Source: Methanoculleus sp. UBA430 (GTDB lineage: Archaea; Halobacteriota; Methanomicrobia; Methanomicrobiales; Methanoculleaceae). Taken from it: a DNA stretch of 44,479 nt. The notes under the pieces were generated by a model that was not told the origin of the DNA, made no database searches, and worked only from the letters and a program-made list of their open reading frames with translations. This document shows, piece after piece, positions 7,125 to 14,092 of the stretch; within the stretch, counting starts at the first letter, position 1; each line of letters opens with the position of its first letter. Both the position numbers and the translations under genes were made by a program. Where the stretch lies: positions 1 to 44,479 of the forward strand of contig NZ_DAXW01000008.1 in the NCBI RefSeq assembly GCF_002506585.1, in the 5' to 3' direction.

Positions 7125-7853
7125 TCAATCCCTCCTTATGTTCTGGATTTTCTCCGAGGCATAATTAAAGAATGCCATCTCCACATCGGCGTTCAGCCAG
7201 ATCCCGCGCTCGCGAAGACCCGCATTGGTGAGCGCCTCCGGATGCGGGCATGGTTGGCCTGCTGCATTGAGCTCTGCTGCTGCGTAGGTCAGGATGGCGG
7301 TCCATGTGCCGTATTCTTCCGGCCAGCCCTGTTGGCCGGAGAGGATCGCCCAGCGCCCATCGACGGGTGTTGCGGTCAGGTCGAGGAGGTGCAGGTGGGC
7401 GGTGTCCCCCGCACCGAAGACCCGGACAATCCGGGTGTCGATCGCTCCAAAAAGTTCCGGCGCTGCGAACCGCAGGAGCTTGCTGGTATAAGTGGGGCCA
7501 AACCCCCGGATCTGGCCGCCAAGTACACGGATAGCGTTCTCCGGGCTCTCCCGCGCCCATCGGGCAACCTTTCCATCCTCAAAGAGGGCGATCCGGATCG
7601 GAGCAGGCGCCCGGATCCGCTCGATGTTCGGCAACCCGCCCCACCGCGCGATCGCTTTCAGGTGTTCCTCAGAGAGCGTCCCGGCTCTTGCAGCGTCGCC
7701 AACCTCACGCTCAAGCCGGCAGATGTCAGGGAATCCGTTCTGCCAGAGATCCCGCTTCCACGCATACGTGCGGTAGAGATCCGGGAAGTCGCAGGTCTCG
7801 ATCAGGTCGTCGATACAGTCTTTTACCGATGTTTTGAGATTCTGGTTGTTCAT
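7125..7853 (-). CDS. OGG-fold (helix-hairpin-helix) DNA glycosylase-like protein
   Basis: The start at 7853 (MNNQNLKTSV) has a GAGG upstream; an upstream start at 7913 is less likely. The 242-residue protein contains GGQIRGFGPTYTSKLLRF (near 112-129) followed by LFGAIDTRIVRVFG (near 134-147). This matches a helix-hairpin-helix plus the conserved Asp (Asp139) of OGG1-type glycosylases. In human OGG1 the catalytic Lys sits where this protein has Thr121 (GFGPT), so Schiff-base lyase chemistry is doubtful: it may be a monofunctional glycosylase or a DNA-binding derivative (inference). It heads a minus-strand operon with the TPR/cold-shock-like gene and is divergent from a CARF-like regulator, a context suggesting genome defence or damage response rather than housekeeping repair. 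Confidence 0.65.
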   Translation of the reverse strand: MNNQNLKTSVKDCIDDLIETCDFPDLYRTYAWKRDLWQNGFPDICRLEREVGDAARAGTLSEEHLKAIARWGGLPNIERIRAPAPIRIALFEDGKVARWARESPENAIRVLGGQIRGFGPTYTSKLLRFAAPELFGAIDTRIVRVFGAGDTAHLHLLDLTATPVDGRWAILSGQQGWPEEYGTWTAILTYAAAELNAAGQPCPHPEALTNAGLRERGIWLNADVEMAFFNYASEKIQNIRRD

Positions 7854-7936
7854 TTCTGGTTCCTCGTGTGAGCAGGGCTCCCCCGTCGCCCTGTCCCATT
7901 GTTGTATACGCACAGGGAAACAATTAAAAAATTCAC

Positions 7937-8815
7937 GTGACTATTGTGAATATTGTGAAAACTTCTGATCCGATCCGGCCTGCCAGGGCCGATGGCCTGA
8001 ACGAGCGGGTTCACCTGATCCCGCTCGGCCACGAGATCGACCGGGCCGTAAAGCCGTTTAATACATACCGGGCCGAGCGTGCGTACGTCATCGTGGTCCC
8101 GGACAACGCCGACCTGGATGAGCAGATGCTGGAGAAGCAGCGCCACTATACGAAGAGGGTCTGTGAGGGGCTGCTGGCGGCAGGTGTCCGCCCTGAGGTC
8201 GCCTACTGCAATATGTTTGACATCCTTGATGTGCTCCGGGTCGTCTCCTCCCTGATTGTGAGAGAGAAGCGGCAGGGGAACGATGTCCTCATCAACATGT
8301 CGGCCTGCGGCAGGATGACGTCGGTGGCCGTCACCATGGCGGCGATGGTGCATGGGGTTAGGGCGTACTATGTGCATGCGGACCGCTATGCAACGGGTGA
8401 CGATGCCGCACTCGAGGCGGACCACGGTCTGAGTATCGTGGAGACCGGGCAGGTCGAACCGCTGTATAACTTCTCCATCATGATGCCGGACGCCGAGTGC
8501 CAGCTGCTGCTGTGCGAGCTCTACCGGCGGGGGGAGGGGATGACCAGCGAGGACCTCTTCGGCTTTTTCCACAAGCAAGGATTTGAAGGATATGACGAAT
8601 TGCCGCCCGAAAAGAGAAACAAGTCTGGCGAATACAGCTCGGGCTCGAAGAACCGGGAACTTCTCAACAGGACGAACCGAAAATACCTGTACAAACTGGA
8701 GGCTGCAGGCTACATCACGCGCATCTGGAGCGGCAGGCGCTTTTCTGTTCACATCACCGATGCCGGGAGGTACATTGCCTGTGTGAGCGGTCTGCTTGAG
8801 GGTGACGCCACATAA
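7937..8815 (+). CDS. CARF-like ligand-sensing winged-helix regulator (DUF6293/HFX_2341 type)
   Basis: The protein has about 292 residues and starts at one of three in-frame GTG codons (7937, 7946 or 7955); no clear Shine-Dalgarno decides. The first 150 or so residues have a Rossmann-like CARF layout: strand VHLIPLG near 25-31, then AYVIVVP, and a segment VLINMSACGRMTSVAVTMAA near 115-134 that fits the ligand-binding loop of CARF-like proteins. The C-terminal part from about 180 (LLLCELYRRGEGMTSEDLFG through YLYKLEAAGYITRIWSGRRF) is a winged helix. HFX_2341-type proteins combine these domains and are thought to be transcription regulators that sense a nucleotide ligand. It is divergent from the OGG/TPR operon with about 83 nt between starts, and so probably controls it (inference). 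Confidence 0.7.
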   Translation: MTIVNIVKTSDPIRPARADGLNERVHLIPLGHEIDRAVKPFNTYRAERAYVIVVPDNADLDEQMLEKQRHYTKRVCEGLLAAGVRPEVAYCNMFDILDVLRVVSSLIVREKRQGNDVLINMSACGRMTSVAVTMAAMVHGVRAYYVHADRYATGDDAALEADHGLSIVETGQVEPLYNFSIMMPDAECQLLLCELYRRGEGMTSEDLFGFFHKQGFEGYDELPPEKRNKSGEYSSGSKNRELLNRTNRKYLYKLEAAGYITRIWSGRRFSVHITDAGRYIACVSGLLEGDAT

Positions 8816-8994
8816 ACTGGAAGTAGATGGCTTACAACTCCCTCTATATCAGGTGTAGTGAACTGATGGGGGATTTGGAAGCGGTGATTGAGCAATAGGC
8901 ACAGGCGGGCAATTATAAATTTTAGGAAAGGTTTAGACTTACTATTGTTGTTCCCGAGTTAATTCAAATACCCCTTCTAAACGGAGCGAGATGA

Positions 8995-9966
8995 ATGGTT
9001 AGAAATCATTTTGGGAGACTAGAAGAGGTTGATCTCCGCGCTGGTTGGTTAGATGAGGCGCGGGATTTTACGCCCTGGCTTGCCCAGACTGAAAACCTTG
9101 AGATCTTGGGTGATGCTCTTGGGATGGAACTGGAACCCGTCAGTACTGAGCAGGGGGTGGGTCCTTACAAAGCTGACATTCTTGCAAGAGATCCGGCCAC
9201 CAATACATACGTGCTCATTGAAAACCAGCTTGAGAAGACAGATCACTCGCACCTTGGCCAGATAATTACGTATAGTGCTGGACTTGAGGCGAAGACCATC
9301 GTCTGGATCGCCAGAAGGTTTACCGATGAGCATCGTGCTGCACTCGATTGGCTCAATCAAATCTCAGAAGAGTCGCTCAATTTTTTTGGCATTGAGGTTG
9401 AATTATGGAGAATTGGAGATTCCTCACCCGCACCTCGATTCAATGTCGTATCCAAACCCAATGAATGGACGAAGTCGATTCATGCATCAAGACAACCTTC
9501 GGAATTGACGGATTCGCAAGGAATCCAGTTAGAGTATTGGAGTGGCTTTAACGAGTATCTCGAAAGCGTCTGCTCAAAGCTGAAACCCCGGAAACCGTAT
9601 CCGCAGAATTGGATAGCATATGGGATTGGAAAAAGCGGCTTTACACTGGCCGCAAAAATTCATCAGCGTGAAAAATGGATTGATGTCGAGATTTGGGTTG
9701 GAGGTCAGCACAAAAATGAATATTTCCAGCAAATAAAGGAAAACTTTGAGCAGGTTGCGGCAGAGAAACTGAATCCCCATATTGAGTGGATCTATCGGCC
9801 AGAGCGGATTGATCACCTCATCCGGTTGGTTCGACCGATGACGGATCCTGCAGACACTTCTGAATGGCACGAACAATTCGAGTGGATAGAAAATAATCTT
9901 AAGATGTTTCGTGAGTTCTTCTCCCCGATAATTAAAAGTCTGAACGTAAATGAAGGTGGAGACTAA
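8995..9966 (+). CDS. DUF4268 protein with PD-(D/E)XK nuclease-like N-terminus
   Basis: The protein has 323 residues; GGAG at 8982-8985 supports the ATG at 8995. The first 150 residues show a restriction-nuclease-like core: YKADILARDP with Asp61, then TYVLIENQLEKTD with Glu76 and Gln78 (D...ExQ), then LGQIITYSAGL. The C-terminal half (about 185-315, with a WIDVEIWVGG strand) fits DUF4268. Proteins of this type are scattered in archaeal and bacterial accessory regions and are suspected nucleases. It is likely monocistronic, with an AT-richer composition than the core genes. It could join the defence-like locus immediately to its left, but there is no coupling to it. Confidence 0.65.
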   Translation: MVRNHFGRLEEVDLRAGWLDEARDFTPWLAQTENLEILGDALGMELEPVSTEQGVGPYKADILARDPATNTYVLIENQLEKTDHSHLGQIITYSAGLEAKTIVWIARRFTDEHRAALDWLNQISEESLNFFGIEVELWRIGDSSPAPRFNVVSKPNEWTKSIHASRQPSELTDSQGIQLEYWSGFNEYLESVCSKLKPRKPYPQNWIAYGIGKSGFTLAAKIHQREKWIDVEIWVGGQHKNEYFQQIKENFEQVAAEKLNPHIEWIYRPERIDHLIRLVRPMTDPADTSEWHEQFEWIENNLKMFREFFSPIIKSLNVNEGGD

Positions 9967-10165
9967 CGACCGATTTTTGGTTCAAGGCGCCCTCCCTCGT
10001 TTAGTGTAGACTCACGGCGTTTCGACATCTCGTAGGTTCACAAGATCTCGGATAAAACCTAATATTTTCCAAAATTTGGCTGAAAATAAGGCGTTAATCC
10101 TGTGGCCAGTAACAGTGATAGAGTTGGAAGTAAGTTTGACAAAATGAACTTTTCTCTGGCAGGAA

Positions 10166-10182
10166 AGGGGGATTCTCCCCCT
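10166..10182 (-). terminator. Short GC hairpin at gene end
   Basis: AGGGGGA at 10166-10172 pairs with TCCCCCT at 10176-10182 around TTC, just beyond the stop of the minus-strand gene at 10184. No strong T-tract follows on the minus strand, so termination is only suggested. Confidence 0.35.
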
Positions 10183-10183
10183 C

Positions 10184-10690
10184 TCACGCCAGGGCGGGCA
10201 CGGCGTCCGCCCAGGTCTCGACGGCAGTCCGGATGGCGTCGTCCTGGTAGGACGAGATCCGGATGGTCTTCCGGGTGAAGGTGACGTAGTAGTCGTCACC
10301 GGACGGGTCGTGGCACTTGAGCTGGGCGTAGTAGGTCTCGCCGGCAAAGTTGCGCTCGGCGTCCCCGCCCATCGCGGCCGCGAGGGTCGCGTTCGCAAGA
10401 GCCTCCGCGGCGTTCGCGTTGAAGGCGGTGATCGAGGGGGACTGCAGGGAGACGTTCCCGACCCTCTTCCCCTCGCCGTCGATGAAGTCCACCTTCGCGG
10501 TGTAGTGCTCGCGGTTCCGGACGACCGCAGCGACGGGCTGGCCGTCGGAGCCGGTATACCCGACGCACCCGAAGGGATTGTCATCGATGACGGTCTCGAT
10601 GAGGTTGTCGAACGACGTTACATCGGCGATCGGGACAGCGAGATCCCGGACCGCCGTCTTGTTGACGGTCTTCTGCACGAAGTCTGCCAT
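10184..10690 (-). CDS. Hypothetical protein (168 aa), possibly virus-derived
   Basis: The start ATG at 10690 (MADFVQKTVNKTAVRD) has GGAG 8 nt upstream; a longer frame to 10741 lacks such a site. The protein is regular alpha/beta with no membrane segment or Cys motif: central NVSLQSPSITAFNANAAEAL, then a strand-rich YYAQLKCHDPSGDDYYVTF segment and a helical end. I do not recognise a family. The neighbouring 10874 gene resembles small virus lysis-module proteins, so a provirus remnant is possible (inference). Confidence 0.6.
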   Translation of the reverse strand: MADFVQKTVNKTAVRDLAVPIADVTSFDNLIETVIDDNPFGCVGYTGSDGQPVAAVVRNREHYTAKVDFIDGEGKRVGNVSLQSPSITAFNANAAEALANATLAAAMGGDAERNFAGETYYAQLKCHDPSGDDYYVTFTRKTIRISSYQDDAIRTAVETWADAVPALA

Positions 10691-10873
10691 GGTTGGTTCT
10701 CCATGCCTGCCAGGCTTCCCGGGAATATGACAGACAAGCATAGGATATGCCTTCCAGTAATATTAGCCTGACTTTATCTTAGACCGTGAATTTGGCCCGG
10801 ACTCCTACCTATATCCTTTACGGTCAATCTTTTGGGGTCCGGTGGCACATAGTCCTCCGGGAGGGTTACCAGG

Positions 10874-11119
10874 ATGACCGGGGAAAAGACTACCAGGGAG
10901 CTCGTTTACGAGACGAACCGGGATGTAAAGTGGATCTGCCGGGCGCTGCAGAAAATGGAGGCGCAGGACGAGGCGTTTGAGGCCCGGTTCCGGGCGCTGG
11001 AGGGCTGGCGAGCCGAGAAAGTGGGCGAGGAGCGGCGGCTCTCGACGGTGAGCGCCGGCGCCGGCGGGGTCGTCGGCGGGGTGGTGGCGGTGCTGGTGAA
11101 GGTGCTCGGTGGGGGGTGA
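10874..11119 (+). CDS. XhlA-like small coiled-coil/TM protein (81 aa)
   Basis: The protein begins MTGEKTTRELVYETNRDVKW, continues as an amphipathic helix (ALQKMEAQDEAFEARFRALE), and ends in a glycine- and valine-rich hydrophobic segment (GAGGVVGGVVAVLVKVLGGG). That architecture, an N-terminal coiled coil with a single C-terminal hydrophobic helix, is shared with XhlA-type accessory proteins of phage lysis modules and with small methanogen provirus proteins. A purine-rich GGGAGGG lies upstream. No lysis enzyme is seen nearby, so the function is only suggested by architecture. Confidence 0.55.
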   Translation: MTGEKTTRELVYETNRDVKWICRALQKMEAQDEAFEARFRALEGWRAEKVGEERRLSTVSAGAGGVVGGVVAVLVKVLGGG

Positions 11120-11138
11120 GGGGGCAGAAAATCCTCTT

Positions 11139-11453
11139 TCAACCCCAGGCCAGCCGGAATCTCCGGTCTCCGATGGGTTCCAAGTCAAACTCCGGCGGCT
11201 TACCCTTTGCCCAAGGGATGACCCCCAGATCCAGCATCCATCTCCCAATCACTGCACTCTTGAGTTCAGGACAGGTTGCCCAGAATTTTTCAGACAGTGA
11301 CACGTCGACAACCTCGCCATTATCGAGCACGACCTCCACTGAGCCCCAGCTCCTCTGGAAGTAGCGGTCGCGATCATCGTATGAGATCCGGATGCCGTAC
11401 CCTGCGCCGGTATGCCCGTTCGGGGTACCGTTGGACCAGCAGGACACTTTCAT
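11139..11453 (-). CDS. Hypothetical protein (104 aa)
   Basis: The protein starts MKVSCWSNGTPNGHTGAGYG and has a repeating strand pattern (YGIRISYDDRDRYFQRSWGS, then VEVVLDNGEVVDVSLSEKFW) and a C-terminal FDLEPIGDRRFRLAW. It is probably a small all-beta, soluble protein. No family is recognised. The ATG at 11453 has only a weak upstream site, but an AT-rich box (around 11478-11488) sits about 30 bp upstream on the minus strand and may provide a promoter. It is convergent with the 10874 gene. Confidence 0.6.
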   Translation of the reverse strand: MKVSCWSNGTPNGHTGAGYGIRISYDDRDRYFQRSWGSVEVVLDNGEVVDVSLSEKFWATCPELKSAVIGRWMLDLGVIPWAKGKPPEFDLEPIGDRRFRLAWG

Positions 11454-11664
11454 AGTTTCTCTCTGGGTGGATGAAGGGTATAATTTTTTGGTCTATTCGG
11501 ACCTCGACCTCCTCATGAAGGTGCGGTGGCCGGGCCGGCGGGGTGATCGGTCACACTGAATCCTCGCGCACAGTGCCTCTATCGGACACAGCAGCGGCGA
11601 TATGGGTGCAGAAGTCCTCCCGGCACAACCCCAATTTCACTTTCACCATGCGCACGGCTCCCGC

Positions 11665-11672
11665 TTAAATAA
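11665..11672 (+). promoter_or_regulatory. TATA box of the orc1/cdc6 gene
   Basis: TTAAATAA at 11665-11672 lies about 26 bp before ATG 11694 and about 44 bp before ATG 11712. This predicts transcription starting at or near 11694, so the mRNA would be leaderless for the first ATG or carry a leader of about 18 nt for the second. Confidence 0.5.
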
Positions 11673-11711
11673 CCGCCTCCCGACGATCCTTGTATGCGAA
11701 CGCGACTCCTC

Positions 11712-12842
11712 ATGTCTGACCAGACACTCTTCCGGAGCATTGATGTCTTCGAGATCGACTACGCTCCAGAGTTCTTCAACTACCGCGAAAGCCAGCTCAA
11801 AGACCTTGCCTACCAGATCCGCCCCGCACTCGAAGGCGGGCGGGCGTTGAACGCCATCTGCAGGGGTCTGCCCGGGACCGGGAAGACGACCAGCGTGCTC
11901 CGGATCTTTACCGAGCTCGAACAGACCACGAAGAAGATCGTGCCGGTCTACGTGAACTGCCAGAACGACCGGACGAAGTACATGGTCTTCTCCCGGGTCT
12001 ACGCAGCGATCGTCGGCCACGCTCCGGCACGGACCGGGATCTCGATCAGGTCGGTGATGGACGCGATCGGCGGCGCCCTGCAACGGCAGGAGAAGAGCCT
12101 GATCGTCTGCCTGGACGACGCGAACCTGCTCCACTACAACAACACGCTCGGGGATGTCGTCAACTCCCTGCTCCGGCTGCACCAGGACTATCCGGGCGCC
12201 CGGGCGGCGGTCTTTGCGACGGTGAGCGACATGAACCTCGACCTTGCCGCCGACCTGAGCAAGTGGGTCCTCTCGCCGTTTCGCCCCTCCGACATCTACT
12301 TCCCGCCCTACGACGCCGACGAGATCCGGGGCATCCTCCAGGACCGGATCCGGATCGGGCTCTACCCCGGCGTGTTCTCAGTACAGATGCTCGACCGCAT
12401 CGTCGAGCAGACGATGGAGTCGGGCGATGTCCGGGTGGGGCTTGACCTGGTGAAGCGGGCGGTGCTGAATGCAGAGTGCGCCGCCCGCACCGAGGTCATC
12501 GAGGAGGATATCGCGAAGGCCTATGAGCAGGCGAAGCACATCCACCTCGCCTGCACGATCCGGGCGCTCTCAACGGACGAGCGGCTGCTGCTCCAGAGGA
12601 TCGCGGAGTTGTCGCAGGAACAATCTGGCCCGCTGGTCTCCGGCGCGATCTACGGCCGGGTAGAGGAGACGCCGAAGGTCGGCTACACGGTCTTCTCCCG
12701 GCAACTCCGAAAGCTTGACTCGCTGCGATTGGTCGATCTGATCCGGGTGCAGGCCGGCGGGAGGACGAGCGAGGTTGCGCTGCGGTATGAGCCGGAGAAG
12801 GTGGTGCAGATCTGCGGGAAGCGGGGTATCGCTGAGGAGTGA
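11712..12842 (+). CDS. Orc1/Cdc6 family replication initiator
   Basis: The protein has 376 residues from MSDQTLFRSIDVFEIDY; an in-frame ATG at 11694 would add six. It is an AAA+ ATPase with Walker A GLPGTGKT at 52-59, Walker B IVCLDDA near 131-137, sensor motifs after that, and a C-terminal winged helix (TVFSRQLRKLDSLRLVDLI near 325-343). The length fits archaeal Orc1/Cdc6, which binds origin repeats and loads MCM. Multiple paralogues are usual in this order, and this copy sits in an accessory region beside a long repeat-rich non-coding stretch, so it may belong to a secondary or element-derived origin (inference). No ORB-type repeat was recognised next to it. Confidence 0.85.
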   Translation: MSDQTLFRSIDVFEIDYAPEFFNYRESQLKDLAYQIRPALEGGRALNAICRGLPGTGKTTSVLRIFTELEQTTKKIVPVYVNCQNDRTKYMVFSRVYAAIVGHAPARTGISIRSVMDAIGGALQRQEKSLIVCLDDANLLHYNNTLGDVVNSLLRLHQDYPGARAAVFATVSDMNLDLAADLSKWVLSPFRPSDIYFPPYDADEIRGILQDRIRIGLYPGVFSVQMLDRIVEQTMESGDVRVGLDLVKRAVLNAECAARTEVIEEDIAKAYEQAKHIHLACTIRALSTDERLLLQRIAELSQEQSGPLVSGAIYGRVEETPKVGYTVFSRQLRKLDSLRLVDLIRVQAGGRTSEVALRYEPEKVVQICGKRGIAEE

Positions 12843-12941
12843 GTGGGCAGCATCTGTTCACGATGCTAAAGATCCAACTTTTTTGGGGTATGGAGACTGC
12901 CGGTGGGGGCCTTGACCGGCAGACCACACTCCCTCGCGGTC

Positions 12942-13011
12942 GTGGCGTCTGCCTGATCTCTTCTTCCTGTCCGGGCACTCTGACGGCCGCGACCGGCTCG
13001 GAACTCGCCGG
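12942..13011 (+). repeat. Left core of long inverted repeat (70 nt)
   Basis: These 70 nt match the reverse complement of 13403-13472 without gaps at about 58 of 70 positions (hand count). The ends are perfect: GTGGCGTCTGCCT at one side and GACCGGCTCGGAACTCGCCGG (21-nt block, 12991-13011) at the other. Weaker similarity extends outward on both sides. Confidence 0.7.
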
Positions 13012-13402
13012 CCGCCGCCTGCAGGGTGCGCGCTCCGCACCGTGTTATCGCACCGTGCTCCGCGCGGGAGGCGGTGGCCCTGTGGGGCCCCCCCTCTATT
13101 ACGAGTTTTTCAGATGGTTCGATCCGGTCCGGTCAGTTGGTTCTCCCCATCCACGGCCTATCGCCCTGCACTGCCCGCCCCTGAGGGGGCGAAACGACGT
13201 TCCATCAGGAACGGAGTTCGAGCACCGTCAGGTGCGAATTGCGACGGGCCATAGGGCCGGAGCATGAACACCGAAGGTGTGAGCGAGGAGGCGCGGAGCG
13301 CCGGGCGGTGGGGTCTGTTTGAGGGATGGCCTTGCGCCACCCCTCCGTGCGAGGAGCGTGGTGCGCAGCACGACGTGACGAGCACTTCCTAGCAGACGAT
13401 GA

Positions 13403-13472
13403 CCGGCGAGTTCCGAGCCGGTCATGGTCGTCAGAGGTCCCATACCGGAAGAGAAGACTAGGCAGACGCCAC
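13403..13472 (-). repeat. Right core of long inverted repeat (70 nt)
   Basis: This is the inverted partner of 12942-13011, with 391 nt between the two cores. Outside the core, both arms share an ACCGGCAGACC..ACTCCCTC block (around 12915-12935, and complementary around 13530-13553), with roughly 30 extra nt in this arm. Confidence 0.7.
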
Positions 13473-13606
13473 GAGCGGAGGGCGGCGAGGGGGCACGAAG
13501 TGCAGCGCCGGAGGCGCGACCCTCGCTGACCGGAGGGAGTGAGGTCTGCCGGTGGAGGGTCCCCGCGAGCCGTCATGAACGAGGGGTCACGGGCTGGAGG
13601 AATGGT

Positions 13607-13790
13607 GGAGCCGGTTCTTGCTTGCGACGTTCGTGTCGGGCCATCGCCCTGCTTTTTGGTGTCTGGTGCCCCTGGACACCCTCCCTCACTTGGCGGGTTC
13701 TCGTTTCGTGACGGCTGTTGGTTGGTCTTGTGATCGAAACCGGGCTCTATCGGTAAAATGGTCCCCGGTTGCAGGCTATCGCCATGGACT
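13607..13790. repeat. Dispersed repeat, copy C (extended)
   Basis: The first part (to 13717) aligns with gaps to copies A and B, sharing CATCGCCCTG, GGTGT, CACCCTCCCTC and CGTGACGGCTG. The second part (13709-13790) aligns with 16951-17030, sharing ACGGCTGT, GCTCT.TCGG, GGTCCCCGG and GGCTATCGC. Copy C therefore joins two modules that occur separately elsewhere. Confidence 0.55.
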
Positions 13791-14092
13791 GGTTCCCTCC
13801 TTGGGGGGGGCCGGGAGTGGGACACTCCTGACGACGAAGGAAAAGAGGAGAACGCAAAATCCTGACCCGCTCGATCAGGCCAACAATCCCCTCGCGGGCG
13901 GTGACGGTGATACAAAGCAAACCCTTTTATTCCCATGAACAAATGACTCTTTAATGCCCAACCGGACCCCGGAACCAAACCACGGTGGTTTCAGACGGAT
14001 CGGACCCTTATCCTCATCTCTTCATCTAGCGAATAATTTTATGCGCTATTCTTAATAAAAATGTATTTTGAATCTGCAGGAGTACCGACGCA

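Larger units (their letters stand above)
12843..14092. other. Repeat-rich non-coding region downstream of orc1
   Basis: This stretch of about 1.25 kb has no gene I can support. Open frames in it are GC-driven and cross inverted repeats. It contains a long inverted repeat (arms roughly 12890-13090 and 13340-13570). Between and within the arms are small hairpins: 13222-13235, 13268-13280, 13290-13302 and 13505-13517. It also carries copies of two dispersed repeats (13155-13200; 13607-13790). From about 13930 the DNA becomes AT-rich and holds the promoter of the histidine kinase. Confidence 0.6.

Noticed and set aside
9983..10020. Possible fourth copy of the 114-nt repeat
   Set aside because: Only a GGCGCCCTCCCTCG block matches clearly, too short to claim a copy.
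11454..11693. Replication origin upstream of orc1
   Set aside because: No origin-recognition-box type repeats, AT-rich unwinding tract or inverted G-rich boxes could be identified.
13205..13978. Minus-strand open frame of 257 codons in the repeat block
   Set aside because: It crosses hairpins and an inverted-repeat arm, has low-complexity composition and no recognisable domain.
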